A stretch of DNA of 64,000 nucleotides from Ruminococcus flavefaciens (lineage in GTDB: Bacteria; Bacillota; Clostridia; Oscillospirales; Ruminococcaceae), in NCBI GenBank assembly GCA_023662725.1, contig JAMPIL010000001.1, positions 825,618 to 889,617 on the forward strand. The letters are read 5' to 3'. Both the position numbers and the translations under genes were made by a program. A model generated the notes under the pieces. It did no database searches and had not been told where the DNA came from. It saw nothing but the letters and a program-made list of their open reading frames with translations. How positions within the stretch are numbered: the first letter of the stretch is position 1; every line of letters begins with the position of its first letter. Below are positions 1 through 8,901 of the stretch, in pieces.

Positions 1-52
1 ACGTTGATGATACTTGGCTGGCGACGGCCTGGGAAAGTAAAAAGGTGCCGGT
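1..52 (+). rRNA. rrf: 5S ribosomal RNA, 3' end (partial)
   Basis: The first ~52 bases match the conserved 3' third of 5S rRNA: GATACTTGGCTGG, then GGCCTGGGAAAGTA, then GGTGCCGGT, which is the 3' strand of helix I. The 5' part lies outside the window, so an rRNA operon probably ends here. A terminator follows directly. The exact 3' end is uncertain by a few bases. Confidence 0.85.
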
Positions 53-58
53 ATTAAA

Positions 59-91
59 AAAGTCATTGCAGAAATGCAGTGACTTTTTTAT
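59..91 (+). terminator. Intrinsic terminator after 5S rRNA
   Basis: A 10-bp stem (61-70 with 75-84, one G-U pair) closes a GAAA tetraloop and runs into TTTTTT. It sits directly downstream of the 5S 3' end and should end the rRNA transcript. Confidence 0.85.
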
Positions 92-125
92 TTGTATATG
101 AAAAAACTTCGTATATAAATGGTTT

Positions 126-168
126 AGCCCGAAAACGGTTTGTACGCACTGTTTTCGGGCTCGTTTTT
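126..168 (+). terminator. Second terminator-like hairpin
   Basis: AGCCCGAAAAC (126-136) pairs perfectly with GTTTTCGGGCT (151-161) and is followed by CGTTTTTTG. The T-run favours rightward termination, so it is probably a backup for the rRNA operon. The hairpin also lies just past the end of the leftward acetyltransferase gene and could act for it, although no good T-run exists on that strand. Confidence 0.6.
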
Positions 169-198
169 TGATATTGTATTATTCGCATAAATTAGAAT

Positions 199-681
199 TT
201 ATAACTCAAGTAAAAAGAATTCACAATCCTTATATGGATGACTAAATTTTATCGGCAATTCGTTTTCTTTGACTTCGTGGAATCCTGCTTTGTTATAAAA
301 TTTATGTGCTCTTTCCGTATTATGTGGTGTATCCAGCAATATGATTTTATATCCTTTTTCCTTCGCAAATGATAAAAGCACATCATAAAGTTTTCTTCCA
401 ATGTGGTTCGGTGTTCCTTGATATTTTTCATATACGAAAAACTTCTTTAGCACTGCAATTTCGTCATTATAAGGTATAATGCCGATGGTGCCTATTAATA
501 TTTCATCATTTTTTGCAATCCAAAAATTCCCGTCCCTATTTATATACTCATCAGTAATATTCAATAAATCAGGCTGGTCATCTACCGAAACAATTGGTCT
601 TGTTCCATCATTTTGAAAATGTAAGACAATATCTATAACATCTTGCGTGTACTTATCTTCAAATTGACTAATTGTAATCAT
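199..681 (-). CDS. GNAT-family N-acetyltransferase
   Basis: 160 aa. GNAT enzymes transfer an acetyl group from acetyl-CoA to an amine; the substrate here is unknown. Fold features are visible: a central strand ending in IGTIGIIPY, the FFVYEKYQG region, then the acetyl-CoA-binding loop variant NHIGRKLYDVLL, and the C-terminal DTPHNTERAHKFYNKAGF motif typical of the family. The start was set at 681 because GGAGGAGG lies 5-6 bases upstream; five extra in-frame codons further up would include the ribosome-binding site itself. The gene is more AT-rich than the neighbouring housekeeping genes and is a plausible acquired accessory gene. Confidence 0.8.
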   Translation of the reverse strand: MITISQFEDKYTQDVIDIVLHFQNDGTRPIVSVDDQPDLLNITDEYINRDGNFWIAKNDEILIGTIGIIPYNDEIAVLKKFFVYEKYQGTPNHIGRKLYDVLLSFAKEKGYKIILLDTPHNTERAHKFYNKAGFHEVKENELPIKFSHPYKDCEFFLLEL

Positions 682-745
682 TTTATCCTCCTCCAAATTC
701 CAATTTGTCTTACTAAAAATTATATCACGACCATAACAATTTGAC

Positions 746-1876
746 TTAATTAAGAGTTACAGGCAGTCCGTTGATTTCAATTGTCGGATCGTCAAGGTCG
801 ATAAGGAGGCATCTGCGTCCGTCAATTACGCTTGTGCGGACTTTGTCAGCGGCGGATGGTTTTATGTTTACAGTAATTCCGGCTGATGTAAGTACTGTTT
901 TATTGTCAACAATATTTGCGGCAGTTAAAGGAGTATTTCCGCAAACTTTTTCATAAACAGGTTCAACCATGTTTACACGTTCTTCAGGCAGACCAATATC
1001 GGCAAGGATATTTTTCAGATGAGAAGATTCAATAACGGTTTTGTCGGTATCATCCTTATTTTCTTCAACAACATCCTGAATTTTTTCGTTTACTGTTTTG
1101 ATTAGCGTATAGTCAAGATCATCTCCGATTACATTTTTAATGATGCTCTGGAAACTTGCTTTCTCATTTTCTGCCGACATAACAAAATTACAGCCGAGAA
1201 CGTCCTCAATGATTGAAATATTCGGTTTATTTGCCGACTTTGTGTAGTACATAACATGGTTGATATCCGAGCTTCTGTTGCTGAATACAGGGTAGAGAAA
1301 ACCGTCTGACGGTGCTTTGCTGATGATAAGCTCGGTATTGATTTTTTTCATTATCTCGTTATTGAACGAATCAAAAACGAAACCGTCGCTTCCGGTATTG
1401 ACGGGGCAAATTGCTGTAAGAAGATAGCGGTAAATTTCGTCCTCACCGTCGGCAAATTCATCATTCTTATTTTTGCGTCGAATCGTGTAGCTGCAATAAG
1501 CTGTTACGACTGCAAATGGTCCTTCGTAAGCAATTGTGTTTGCGATATGATTGAGGAAATCTTCGCATGGTATTTCGTCTTTAAGCTCTGATTTGAGCAG
1601 AGAGTAAAGGATATTCTGCGGTTTGCCCTCCTCGTAAGCTTCGTTCGGAAATTCATATTCTACAAAAGATTTTCCGACGTTAGTATTGAGAACCTTTTTT
1701 AGAGTTTCATCATAAACGTCATGTTCAGCAACAGGCATTGTCAGACACGAGTTTATATTGTGGTATCGGAGATTTTTTTCTGCGTCAATAAAAGCTGTAA
1801 GGATTCTTTCCATAATGAAAAATCCGCTTTTATCGGAGAAATTCTTTTTAATTTCAGCTGTTTCCTTTTTGTTCAT
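746..1876 (-). CDS. DUF4317 family protein
   Basis: 376 aa, soluble, no signal peptide or membrane helix. The N-terminus (MNKKETAEIKKNFSDKSGFF) and overall length match the DUF4317 family of Clostridia, whose function is unknown. The middle carries several beta-rich, acidic stretches and the C-terminus ends in VIDGRRCLLIDLDDPTIEI. The start has AAAGGAAAGG upstream. It is transcribed alone, leftward, from its own promoter at 1918-1946. I recognise the family but cannot assign a reaction. Confidence 0.75.
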   Translation of the reverse strand: MNKKETAEIKKNFSDKSGFFIMERILTAFIDAEKNLRYHNINSCLTMPVAEHDVYDETLKKVLNTNVGKSFVEYEFPNEAYEEGKPQNILYSLLKSELKDEIPCEDFLNHIANTIAYEGPFAVVTAYCSYTIRRKNKNDEFADGEDEIYRYLLTAICPVNTGSDGFVFDSFNNEIMKKINTELIISKAPSDGFLYPVFSNRSSDINHVMYYTKSANKPNISIIEDVLGCNFVMSAENEKASFQSIIKNVIGDDLDYTLIKTVNEKIQDVVEENKDDTDKTVIESSHLKNILADIGLPEERVNMVEPVYEKVCGNTPLTAANIVDNKTVLTSAGITVNIKPSAADKVRTSVIDGRRCLLIDLDDPTIEINGLPVTLN

Positions 1877-1917
1877 ATTTTTTCCTTTCCTTTCTACTTT
1901 ATAAATATACTATGAAT

Positions 1918-1946
1918 ATTATACACTAAATTTAAAAAAATTTCAA
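1918..1946 (-). promoter_or_regulatory. Promoter of the DUF4317 gene
   Basis: On the minus strand: TTGAAA (1946-1941), 17-bp spacer, TATAAT (1923-1918), 42 bases before the start codon. Confidence 0.7.
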
Positions 1947-1996
1947 GTGATAATTCATGTCCGATTCTGCATAAAATTTAATCGGAGGTATTTTTC

Positions 1997-3157
1997 ATGA
2001 AAATTAAAAAATTAGTTATTTCAATTATGATACTTGCACTTTGTTCTTGCTCCGATATGAGAGGACTGCCTGAATCCTCTGAATCTCAACCTGTCACAAC
2101 CTATTCGCAGGATCTCGGACAGCTTTATATAGATGTTCCTGAAGGCTACGCTCCGCTTAATTATCAGACTCAGATAGGACAGTGGTTTCCATATATGTAT
2201 TATTCTGACTATATGTACGGAAAAAGTGCGGACGAATTCAGAAATTCAGTTCGTGAAATGTTTTCGTCAGCAAAAGCAAATAATGTAAATACGGTTTATC
2301 TTCACGTTCATCCCTGCGGTGACGCTTATTATAATTCAGAAATTTTTCCAAAAGGCGTCAGTCTTGACGGAGATTATGATCCGCTTGAGATCATGATTGA
2401 AGAGGCGCATTCTCTGGAACTTTCAGCTCATGCGTGGCTGAATCCACTCCGATTGCAGACTGAAGATCAGATGGAGAATATTTCTGATAATTTTGTTACA
2501 AAACAGTGGACAAAAGAACCAGAGAAAAATCTTGTTAAAAACATAAATGGACGCTGGTATTTGAATCCGGCTTACGAGGAGACTGCAGAACTGCTCTCGC
2601 AATGCGTTGATGAACTTCTTGAAAATTATGATCTTGACGGCATTCACATTGACGACTACTTTTATCCGACCACTGATCCTGAATTTGATAGAGAGGCCTT
2701 TGAAGCGAGCGGAAGATCCGATTTAAACGAATGGCGTATGGAGAACTGCACTCGTTTTGTGAAGGCAATTTACGACGCTGTTAAGTCTCATGATAAGCGT
2801 ATTCTTTTCGGGATAAGTCCGCAAGGAAATATCAATGCAAATTATACATCTCAGTATGCCGACGTTAAGCTTTGGGGAGGGAACAAAGGCTACTGTGATT
2901 ATATTGTACCACAAATTTATTTCGGCTTTGAAAATGCTGCCTGTCCGTTTGATAAAACTCTTGCAGAGTGGGAAATTCTTCGTGGTGACAGCGGTGTGGA
3001 GCTGATAATCGGCCTTGCACCATATAAACTGGGTAAAGAGGACAAATGGGCAGGCGAGGCAGGTGAAGAGGAATGGATAGATAATCCCGACATAATCAAT
3101 CGGCAGATAGAACTTGTGAATAATTCATCCGCAGACGGATATGCGCTTTATTATTAG
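1997..3157 (+). CDS. GHL10-type glycoside hydrolase-like lipoprotein
   Basis: 386 aa. The N-terminus is a short hydrophobic signal ending in a lipobox-like LCSC (residues 15-18), so the protein is probably lipid-anchored outside the membrane. The body matches the family 10 glycosylhydrolase-like (DUF187/YngK) TIM barrel. Visible landmarks are MYYSDYMYGKS near the start, VYLHVHPCGDAYYNSEIFP, AHAWLNPLR, and the strongly conserved DGIHIDDYFYP, whose Asp residues are likely functional. It ends with the typical GYALYY strand. Substrate is not known; peptidoglycan- or glycan-related activity is suspected for this family. RBS GGAGG lies 10 bases upstream. Transcribed alone. Confidence 0.8.
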   Translation: MKIKKLVISIMILALCSCSDMRGLPESSESQPVTTYSQDLGQLYIDVPEGYAPLNYQTQIGQWFPYMYYSDYMYGKSADEFRNSVREMFSSAKANNVNTVYLHVHPCGDAYYNSEIFPKGVSLDGDYDPLEIMIEEAHSLELSAHAWLNPLRLQTEDQMENISDNFVTKQWTKEPEKNLVKNINGRWYLNPAYEETAELLSQCVDELLENYDLDGIHIDDYFYPTTDPEFDREAFEASGRSDLNEWRMENCTRFVKAIYDAVKSHDKRILFGISPQGNINANYTSQYADVKLWGGNKGYCDYIVPQIYFGFENAACPFDKTLAEWEILRGDSGVELIIGLAPYKLGKEDKWAGEAGEEEWIDNPDIINRQIELVNNSSADGYALYY

Positions 3158-3262
3158 GGTAATATTGACAGTAATTATTTGCGCTATGTTTATCAAGCGA
3201 ACTTTATTTGTGAAACGTAGTTATTTCCGTTTGGGCATTCTTCCTAAATTATTGCCAATATC

Positions 3263-3361
3263 AGAACCTGTATTCATAGGATAAGCTGCACGTATTTTCG
3301 CCTTACACTCGACAAAATTATGCTCGAAAATCCGCACATCTTCCCTATGAATACAGGTTCT
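3263..3361. repeat. Hairpin repeat with 18-bp perfect inverted ends (AGAACCTG type)
   Basis: AGAACCTGTATTCATAGG (3263-3280) is exactly complementary to 3344-3361, enclosing 63 bp. The same terminal consensus recurs at 9624-9664 and 33029-33191. Downstream, GGGTTTTCAAAGGG (about 3395-3408) resembles half of the CCAAAGGG palindrome family seen at 9727 and 61413. The rest of the 3158-3503 gap holds no gene I can support. Confidence 0.75.
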
Positions 3362-3503
3362 CAATTTATGGGGTATTTGTAATAATTTAATTATGGGTTT
3401 TCAAAGGGTGGGGAGATGTCAGCTTGATTACAGAGAGTACGGTCGACCGTTGGGAGCAGCGTTTCCTTGCAAAATTATAAGTAAAAGAAAATGCTATTGT
3501 CTA

Positions 3504-3532
3504 TTGAAAAAATATGTCGGATATGATATAAT
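3504..3532 (+). promoter_or_regulatory. Promoter of the DUF4234/DUF2752 pair
   Basis: TTGAAA (3504-3509), 17-bp spacer, TATAAT (3527-3532), 32 bases before the start codon; AAGGTGAT ribosome-binding site just upstream of ATG. Confidence 0.75.
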
Positions 3533-3564
3533 AACAAAGTATTCTGATAAAACAAGGTGATCAT

Positions 3565-4086
3565 ATGAAGTGTTATATGTGCGGAACGGAGTTCAGCGGA
3601 AAATTTTGTACCAATTGCGGCGCAATAGCTAAGGATGAGCAATCTGATTACAGCAATAAGCCTGTGGTTTTTGTTCCTCCCTTTCAAAAAAACGGTGCAG
3701 CTTCGGAAAATTATAATAATTACAGCAGCGAACAGTCTTCTTTAGGAATAAGAAAACGTTCTATTGCGGTGTGTATTCTTCTCACAATCATAACGTGCGG
3801 GATATATGGGGTATATTGGTTTATCAAGCTAAATGATGAGGCGAATTATCTTAGTTCAGTTTCTGTTCCGGTATCCGGAGGAACGGCTTTCTTTTTAACA
3901 ATTGCAACGTGCGGCATTTACGGTTTATTCTGGATGTATAAGCAAGGAGAAAAGCTTGAAACGGCTCGTATGCAGCGAAATATGCCGTTCGGAAATCTTG
4001 CAGTTCTTTATCTGATTCTTGCGCTTCTAAGTTTTGGTATAATTTCGTATGCACTTATGCAGTACGAGATAAACGCTATGGTTTAA
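3565..4086 (+). CDS. Zinc-ribbon DUF4234 membrane protein
   Basis: 173 aa. The N-terminus is a zinc ribbon with paired CxxC knuckles (CYMCG at residues 3-7 and CTNCG at 14-18). A Ser/Asn-rich linker of ~40 residues follows. The rest is a DUF4234 membrane domain with two repeats of the signature ITCGIYGVYWF and IATCGIYGLFWMYKQGE and a third hydrophobic helix near the C-terminus. Such proteins are common small membrane proteins in Clostridia; no reaction is known. It is followed after 4 bases by a DUF2752 gene, so the two are one operon and may work together in the membrane. Confidence 0.8.
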   Translation: MKCYMCGTEFSGKFCTNCGAIAKDEQSDYSNKPVVFVPPFQKNGAASENYNNYSSEQSSLGIRKRSIAVCILLTIITCGIYGVYWFIKLNDEANYLSSVSVPVSGGTAFFLTIATCGIYGLFWMYKQGEKLETARMQRNMPFGNLAVLYLILALLSFGIISYALMQYEINAMV

Positions 4087-4090
4087 TCAA

Positions 4091-4444
4091 ATGAAAGTAC
4101 GAACTGAAAGAGCAGTTTTAATATTTAAAATCGGCGTTTTTGGAATTATCTATTGTATATTCGTAATATTGACCGGATTTTCAATTCCCTGTCCGATAAA
4201 AACTCTTACAGGAGGACGCATCGAGTGTCCGTCATGCGGAGTATCGAGAATGTGTGTCAGTATGGTAAAACTGGAACTTTATGAGGCTTTCAGGTATAAT
4301 CCTGTAATATTTTTATTCATCCCTATCTGGACGATATGCATTGGATTATGGATTTTGGAAAAAGGCGAGCGTTTTAACAAAGTGGTTGTAATCATATCAA
4401 TAATTATCCTTATTAGCTTTGGAATTATCAGAAATATTGTCTGA
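4091..4444 (+). CDS. DUF2752 membrane protein
   Basis: 117 aa with three predicted membrane helices. The DUF2752 signature is present: CPIKTLTGGRIECPSCG followed by SRMCVSMVKLELYEAFRYNP, that is, two paired cysteine sites before an amphipathic segment leading into helix two. Function is unknown for the family. It lies 4 bases after the DUF4234 gene and has no strong ribosome-binding site of its own, suggesting coupling to that gene. A shared terminator follows. Confidence 0.8.
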   Translation: MKVRTERAVLIFKIGVFGIIYCIFVILTGFSIPCPIKTLTGGRIECPSCGVSRMCVSMVKLELYEAFRYNPVIFLFIPIWTICIGLWILEKGERFNKVVVIISIIILISFGIIRNIV

Positions 4445-4528
4445 CAGAAATCAGCCTTTGAAAGCTTTCCTTGAAACCGGCCTGATTTTTTCTTGATCAA
4501 ACAGATTTTTAGAGGTTACATTAAACAG

Positions 4529-4566
4529 AAAAGACTGCTGCACGAAAGTACAACAGTCTTTTAATT
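4529..4566. terminator. Bidirectional terminator between DUF2752 and the GH9 gene
   Basis: AAAAGACTG (4529-4537) pairs with CAGTCTTTT (4554-4562), flanked by A-run and T-run so it can act in both directions for two convergent genes. Confidence 0.8.
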
Positions 4567-6885
4567 TTATTCGTTAACTGGAAGTCCGCTTATAATATTG
4601 AGCTTGAATTTCTGAATTGCAAGGGCGTCTTGGTTTGTTACGCCATCTCCTGAGTTACAGCAATCGGCGTTTTTCATACCTGATTCGGTAATATGTGTAG
4701 GGTCTGAACCATTAATTCCGTATTTATCTGGATTGGAGAGAGACTGCATAATGAGAACAGCGTCCGACATATCAATTTTTCCATCGCAGTTTGAGTCTCC
4801 ATAAACAATCTCATCGACAGGATCTGTTGTAGGCTGAGTAGGAGGATTATTAACATCAGAACCGCCAAGACCGTCAGCATAAGTTCCGTCCGGTTCATAG
4901 CCATAATAAAGCTTGCCGTTCACATAAACAGGAACATACGGTGTAACGATTCCCTTTGCAGTACCGTTGCTGTCCGTCACAGAACCGCCTTCGAGAAGCT
5001 CCTTATTGGAGAAATCATTTGAAGCGTCCCAGCCGCTGCCATAGTTAGGGAAAACTAAAGCGAGAAGTATCTCACACTGCTGCATACCTTCAGAAACAGG
5101 AAGAACAGCTCTTCCATCAGGGAGGTTGACTTCAATGTAATAAATATTTCCGTCATACTGAATGGGCTTTGAAATTTCAGCGTTCTTTATTCCCTTAGAA
5201 GCGTACATTTCGGACTGGTCACGATCGCAGCGGATAACAACGTCTTCAGGCTTATAACCGGCTGAAATAATCTCGCTAAGATCCATATAGTAACGGAAAG
5301 AGATATTATCCTGAACTCTTGCAGGCCATGCAGAGTGGTTGGTTATTTTAAAGCTGAGCGTCATTCCGCTTGCATCGCTTCCTTTGGTCATTGTCTCAAC
5401 GTAGAATTCCGGACCATCGTGTTTTTCAACAGGCGGGAATGAAGGGTCGGATTTTCCGCCGTATTTATCAACCATTTTGCAAAGAATTGCAGTGAATCCG
5501 GCATTGTAGTCAGTAGCAACTTCGTTGTTTATATAGTTGTTTCTGTCATCCTCATAGCTGCCATCCTGTGAAGGACCTCCCACGAGAGCGCCATAGAGAA
5601 CGTGTCTGTTCTGTTCGGGCATATAGATGTCATTTTTCCATGAAGCATGAGCCGTTCTGTGGTGAGCGTTGTGTGCAGACTTATCTCCGTAGCCGACAAC
5701 ATAACTTTGATTGGTCGGATTATCGCCGAGAACGTAATTTATCTGATTTTCGTAAAATTTCTCATAAGCGGAAGTATCCTTGTCGGAAAGAACTGTGTCA
5801 CAAGCAACTGCGGCAATAAAAGCGGCAGTCTGAGCATATCTTGCACAGCCCCAGCTATCGGCATAACCAAGAATCCCATCTACTTTTTGAATCTGATTAG
5901 TCCAGTAATTAACGTGCTTTTCAACACGACTGATATAGAAGCTGTCCCTGGTGTTGATAGCATAGAGGAGCATACCTCCCTGCATGGTATCGTCCCAGCA
6001 GTGTCCCCAGGTATATTTAAGTTCATCAGAGCCTAATTCTCTGTCAAGATTAGGGATATAGCTTGTCGCCTTATCGAGATAGGAGCTGTTGTTTGTTGCG
6101 ATATACAGCCAGTTTGCGGCATAGAAAAGTTCATCGTAGAAGTGGCTGGAGCGATAGAATCCCGAAGCGTTGCTGTCGTTGTAAACCGAGTCGCTTCGTG
6201 AAGCGTCAGCAAGCTCGAAGATATGCTCGGCGTGTTCGAGATATTCCTTGCGTTTTGATTCATCTATCCTGCCGTCGAGAGCGCAGTATCCGGCAGCGAG
6301 TGCAGCAGCCATATCTCCGAAAACAGCTGAACATCCCTCAGAAGTTTTATAAGTCTGACGAGCTGCTTCATAGGAAGTTCCGCTGTCGCTCATTCCGTAT
6401 TCATAAAGCTCAACAGGTCCCCACCATGTATGGTCAATAGTACCGTTTCCGACCTGAAATACTATCTCATTACCGAGATCGCAGTCGGCAAAATAATCGA
6501 GAACAAATTCAAGATTGTTTACATAATTGGTCATTTCGCCGCATTTTTCCACACCGTCCGGATACTGATAAAGTCCCCATGCGATCACCGAGGCAGTGTA
6601 AGCCATAGGAAGATTGAATTTAACGTGATCTCCGGCGTCATACCATCCGCCTTTTATCTCGTCGATCATGGTTGAGTCGCTTCTCCATTCAACACGATTC
6701 CATTCGGGAAGCGGACCTGCCTGCTGACATTCGTAAAAATAGAGTGATTTCTGAAGGGCTTCGGCATAATTCGGAGTTTCAGAAGCAGCCATAACGTCCT
6801 TGACAGGATCAGATGTCGGAAGCGTACCAATCGAAGCTGTTATCAGTGCAGCAGATACGATTCCGCTTGTAATTTTTTTAAGCAT
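4567..6885 (-). CDS. GH9 endoglucanase with CBM3c and dockerin
   Basis: 772 aa, secreted cellulase. Order: signal peptide (~1-34); GH9 (alpha/alpha)6 catalytic domain (~37-475) with GGWYDAGDH (79-87; D83 and D86 are the usual base pair of aspartates), YVVGYGDKSAHNAHHR and the acid-containing NNEVATDYNAGF; CBM3c-like domain (~487-640); short Thr/Pro linker; two-repeat dockerin (~690-765) with DSNCDGKIDMSDAVLIMQSL and a second repeat GDGVTNQDALAIQKF. GH9 plus CBM3c is the theme B layout of processive endoglucanases, so it should cut cellulose and release cello-oligosaccharides. The dockerin should bind a scaffoldin cohesin. It is nearly identical to the dockerin of the GH5 enzyme at 33282. Own promoter and terminator. 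Confidence 0.95.
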   Translation of the reverse strand: MLKKITSGIVSAALITASIGTLPTSDPVKDVMAASETPNYAEALQKSLYFYECQQAGPLPEWNRVEWRSDSTMIDEIKGGWYDAGDHVKFNLPMAYTASVIAWGLYQYPDGVEKCGEMTNYVNNLEFVLDYFADCDLGNEIVFQVGNGTIDHTWWGPVELYEYGMSDSGTSYEAARQTYKTSEGCSAVFGDMAAALAAGYCALDGRIDESKRKEYLEHAEHIFELADASRSDSVYNDSNASGFYRSSHFYDELFYAANWLYIATNNSSYLDKATSYIPNLDRELGSDELKYTWGHCWDDTMQGGMLLYAINTRDSFYISRVEKHVNYWTNQIQKVDGILGYADSWGCARYAQTAAFIAAVACDTVLSDKDTSAYEKFYENQINYVLGDNPTNQSYVVGYGDKSAHNAHHRTAHASWKNDIYMPEQNRHVLYGALVGGPSQDGSYEDDRNNYINNEVATDYNAGFTAILCKMVDKYGGKSDPSFPPVEKHDGPEFYVETMTKGSDASGMTLSFKITNHSAWPARVQDNISFRYYMDLSEIISAGYKPEDVVIRCDRDQSEMYASKGIKNAEISKPIQYDGNIYYIEVNLPDGRAVLPVSEGMQQCEILLALVFPNYGSGWDASNDFSNKELLEGGSVTDSNGTAKGIVTPYVPVYVNGKLYYGYEPDGTYADGLGGSDVNNPPTQPTTDPVDEIVYGDSNCDGKIDMSDAVLIMQSLSNPDKYGINGSDPTHITESGMKNADCCNSGDGVTNQDALAIQKFKLNIISGLPVNE

Positions 6886-6961
6886 AGTAAAACTCTCCTC
6901 TCAATTTTTTTCGGAAAATTTCATTCCGTTTCACACGAGCATACCATAGCTATACATTTTA

Positions 6962-6990
6962 ATTATGACATAAAAAAGCCGATTTGTCAA
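6962..6990 (-). promoter_or_regulatory. Promoter of the GH9-CBM3c-dockerin gene
   Basis: Minus strand TTGACA (6990-6985), 17-bp spacer, CATAAT (6967-6962), ~75 bases before the start codon. GAGAGGAG ribosome-binding site precedes ATG. Confidence 0.75.
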
Positions 6991-7111
6991 GGGAAAATAA
7001 GAACTTGTTTATAGTAACAGTATTTATATGAAAATTATAAAGGGGAAGCTTGCTCACAACGATCGCCCGTACCCTCTGTCAATAAGCAGACATCTCCCTA
7101 TACTGTGAGGA

Positions 7112-7200
7112 ATTACCCTTTGGAAACCCGATATTAATTCTATAAGCAGGAAGTCAAGAGAGAAATAGCCGCTTAATAAAAAGTAAATTCCATTGCTGTT
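7112..7200. repeat. Decayed copy of the right half of the 9531-9890 element
   Basis: The order CCCTTTGGAAACCCG, ATATTAATTCTAT, GCAGGAAGTCAAGAGAG, CCGCTTAATAAAAAGTAAAT repeats, with gaps, the right half of the element at 9531-9890. No left arm is recognisable nearby; AAGAACTTGTTTA at ~7001 may be a remnant of the AGAACTTG hairpin family. Confidence 0.7.
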
Positions 7201-7222
7201 AAAGTCATATTCTATAAAATAC

Positions 7223-7265
7223 AAAAAGACGATTATGCTCAAATTTTCGAGCATATCGTCTTTTT
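7223..7265 (-). terminator. Terminator of greA-lysS
   Basis: A long near-perfect stem (7223-7240 with 7249-7265) closes an 8-base loop and ends in TTTTT on the minus strand, 15 bases after the lysS stop. Confidence 0.9.
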
Positions 7266-7280
7266 AATTATATATATATC

Positions 7281-8885
7281 TTAATCATTTCCGTTTGACA
7301 GAGGGCGCATCGTCGGGAAGAGCAGAACATCTCTGATCGAAGCACTGTCTGTAAGGAGCATAACGAGTCTGTCAAGACCAAAGCCAAGACCTCCCGTTGG
7401 AGGCAGACCGTATTCAAGAGCAGTTACGAAGTCTTCATCGACCTCTGCGTTTGCACCCTGAGCACGTTTAGCTTCAACCTGCTTTACAAAACGCTCCTTC
7501 TGGTCGATAGGATCATTAAGTTCTGAGAAAGCGTTACCCATCTCACGGCAGTAAATGAAGTATTCAAAACGCTCTGTAAATGCCGGATCTGAAGGTTTTC
7601 TCTTTGCAAGCGGAGAATTTTCAACCGGATAATCGTAAATAATAGTAGGCTGAATAAGTTTATCCTCAACAAAAGCGTCAAAAAATGCGATAAGAACATG
7701 ACCCTTTGTTGCAGATTCACCTTCGTCCACTTCAACTCCTTTTTCTTTAGCGCAGGCACGAGCAGCAGCATCGTCTTCCCAGTCATTATAGTCAACTCCG
7801 GCATACTTCTTAACGGACTCAACCATTGTAAGACGTTCCCAAGGCTTACCGAGATCAATCTCCACTCCCTGATAAGTGATCTTAGAAGTTCCGCATACAT
7901 TTTCAGCAATAGTTCTGTACATATTCTCAATAAGATCCATCATGCCGATATAATCGGTGTATGCCTGATACATTTCGACCGTTGTAAATTCGGGGTTGTG
8001 GGAAGTATCCATACCTTCATTTCTGAAAATACGCCCAACTTCGTAAACTTTTTCAAATCCGCCGACAATAAGACGCTTTAAATAAAGCTCGGTCTCAATT
8101 CTGAGATACATTTCCATATCGAGAGTATTATGATGAGTGATAAAAGGTCTGGCGGCAGCGCCGATTTCCAGCGTATGAAGTACAGGAGTATCAACTTCAA
8201 TATATCCAAGATTATCAAGGTAATTTCTTACTTCGCTTATAATGCGGCTTCTCTTCACAAATGTATCCTTAACATCAGGATTTACGATAAGATCAACGTA
8301 ACGCTGACGGTATCTCATATCCTGATCTTTGAGTCCGTGCCACTTTTCAGGCAGAGGAAGGAGAGACTTTGAAAGAAGTACGATGTTGTGGGCATGAACA
8401 GATATTTCGCCCTTTTTGGTTCTGAAAACAAATCCTTCAACACCGATGATATCGCCGATATCCCATTTTTTCTTGAACTCCTTGAAGAGATCTGCTCCGA
8501 CATCGTTGGAACGGATATAAACCTGAATGCGGTCTGAGCCGTCACGGAGATCGATAAAGTTAGCCTTACCCATATCTCTCCAGCTCATAATACGTCCTGC
8601 AATTCTGACAGTTGATGCGTGAAGAGCCTCTATTTCAGCATTTTTCTTCTCTTCATCATCTCCGCAGGCAGCAATTATCTCAGCTTCTTTTGCTTCATAT
8701 TCAGCCTTATAGTCTGCTGCATGACCGGTAACGTCAAACTTTGTTATCTGATACGGATCTTTTCCAAGCTCTCTTAAATCAGCAAGCTTATCAAGACGGT
8801 CTTTTTTGAGAATATTTATATCCTGTTCGGCCTCAGCAGCCTGACCGGAATTATTTTTAAGATTTTCGCTCATTTTATTAAACAT
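7281..8885 (-). CDS. lysS: Lysyl-tRNA synthetase, class II
   Basis: 534 aa, cytoplasmic. Charges tRNA-Lys with lysine using ATP. N-terminal OB-fold anticodon-binding domain (~70-195) with RIAGRIMSWRDMGKANFIDL; class II catalytic core with motif 2 FRNEGMDTSHNPEFT and motif 3 GGLGFGLDRLVMLL near the C-terminus. Length is slightly above the usual ~500 because of an N-terminal extension of about 30 charged residues. It lies 16 bases downstream of greA in one operon, an arrangement common in Clostridia. Confidence 0.97.
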   Translation of the reverse strand: MFNKMSENLKNNSGQAAEAEQDINILKKDRLDKLADLRELGKDPYQITKFDVTGHAADYKAEYEAKEAEIIAACGDDEEKKNAEIEALHASTVRIAGRIMSWRDMGKANFIDLRDGSDRIQVYIRSNDVGADLFKEFKKKWDIGDIIGVEGFVFRTKKGEISVHAHNIVLLSKSLLPLPEKWHGLKDQDMRYRQRYVDLIVNPDVKDTFVKRSRIISEVRNYLDNLGYIEVDTPVLHTLEIGAAARPFITHHNTLDMEMYLRIETELYLKRLIVGGFEKVYEVGRIFRNEGMDTSHNPEFTTVEMYQAYTDYIGMMDLIENMYRTIAENVCGTSKITYQGVEIDLGKPWERLTMVESVKKYAGVDYNDWEDDAAARACAKEKGVEVDEGESATKGHVLIAFFDAFVEDKLIQPTIIYDYPVENSPLAKRKPSDPAFTERFEYFIYCREMGNAFSELNDPIDQKERFVKQVEAKRAQGANAEVDEDFVTALEYGLPPTGGLGFGLDRLVMLLTDSASIRDVLLFPTMRPLSNGND

Positions 8886-8901
8886 CCTTTCAAAGGGAAA
8901 A

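Noticed and set aside
7054..7254. 66-codon leftward frame between the GH9 gene and lysS
   Set aside because: Overlaps the decayed repeat and the lysS terminator; no ribosome-binding site.
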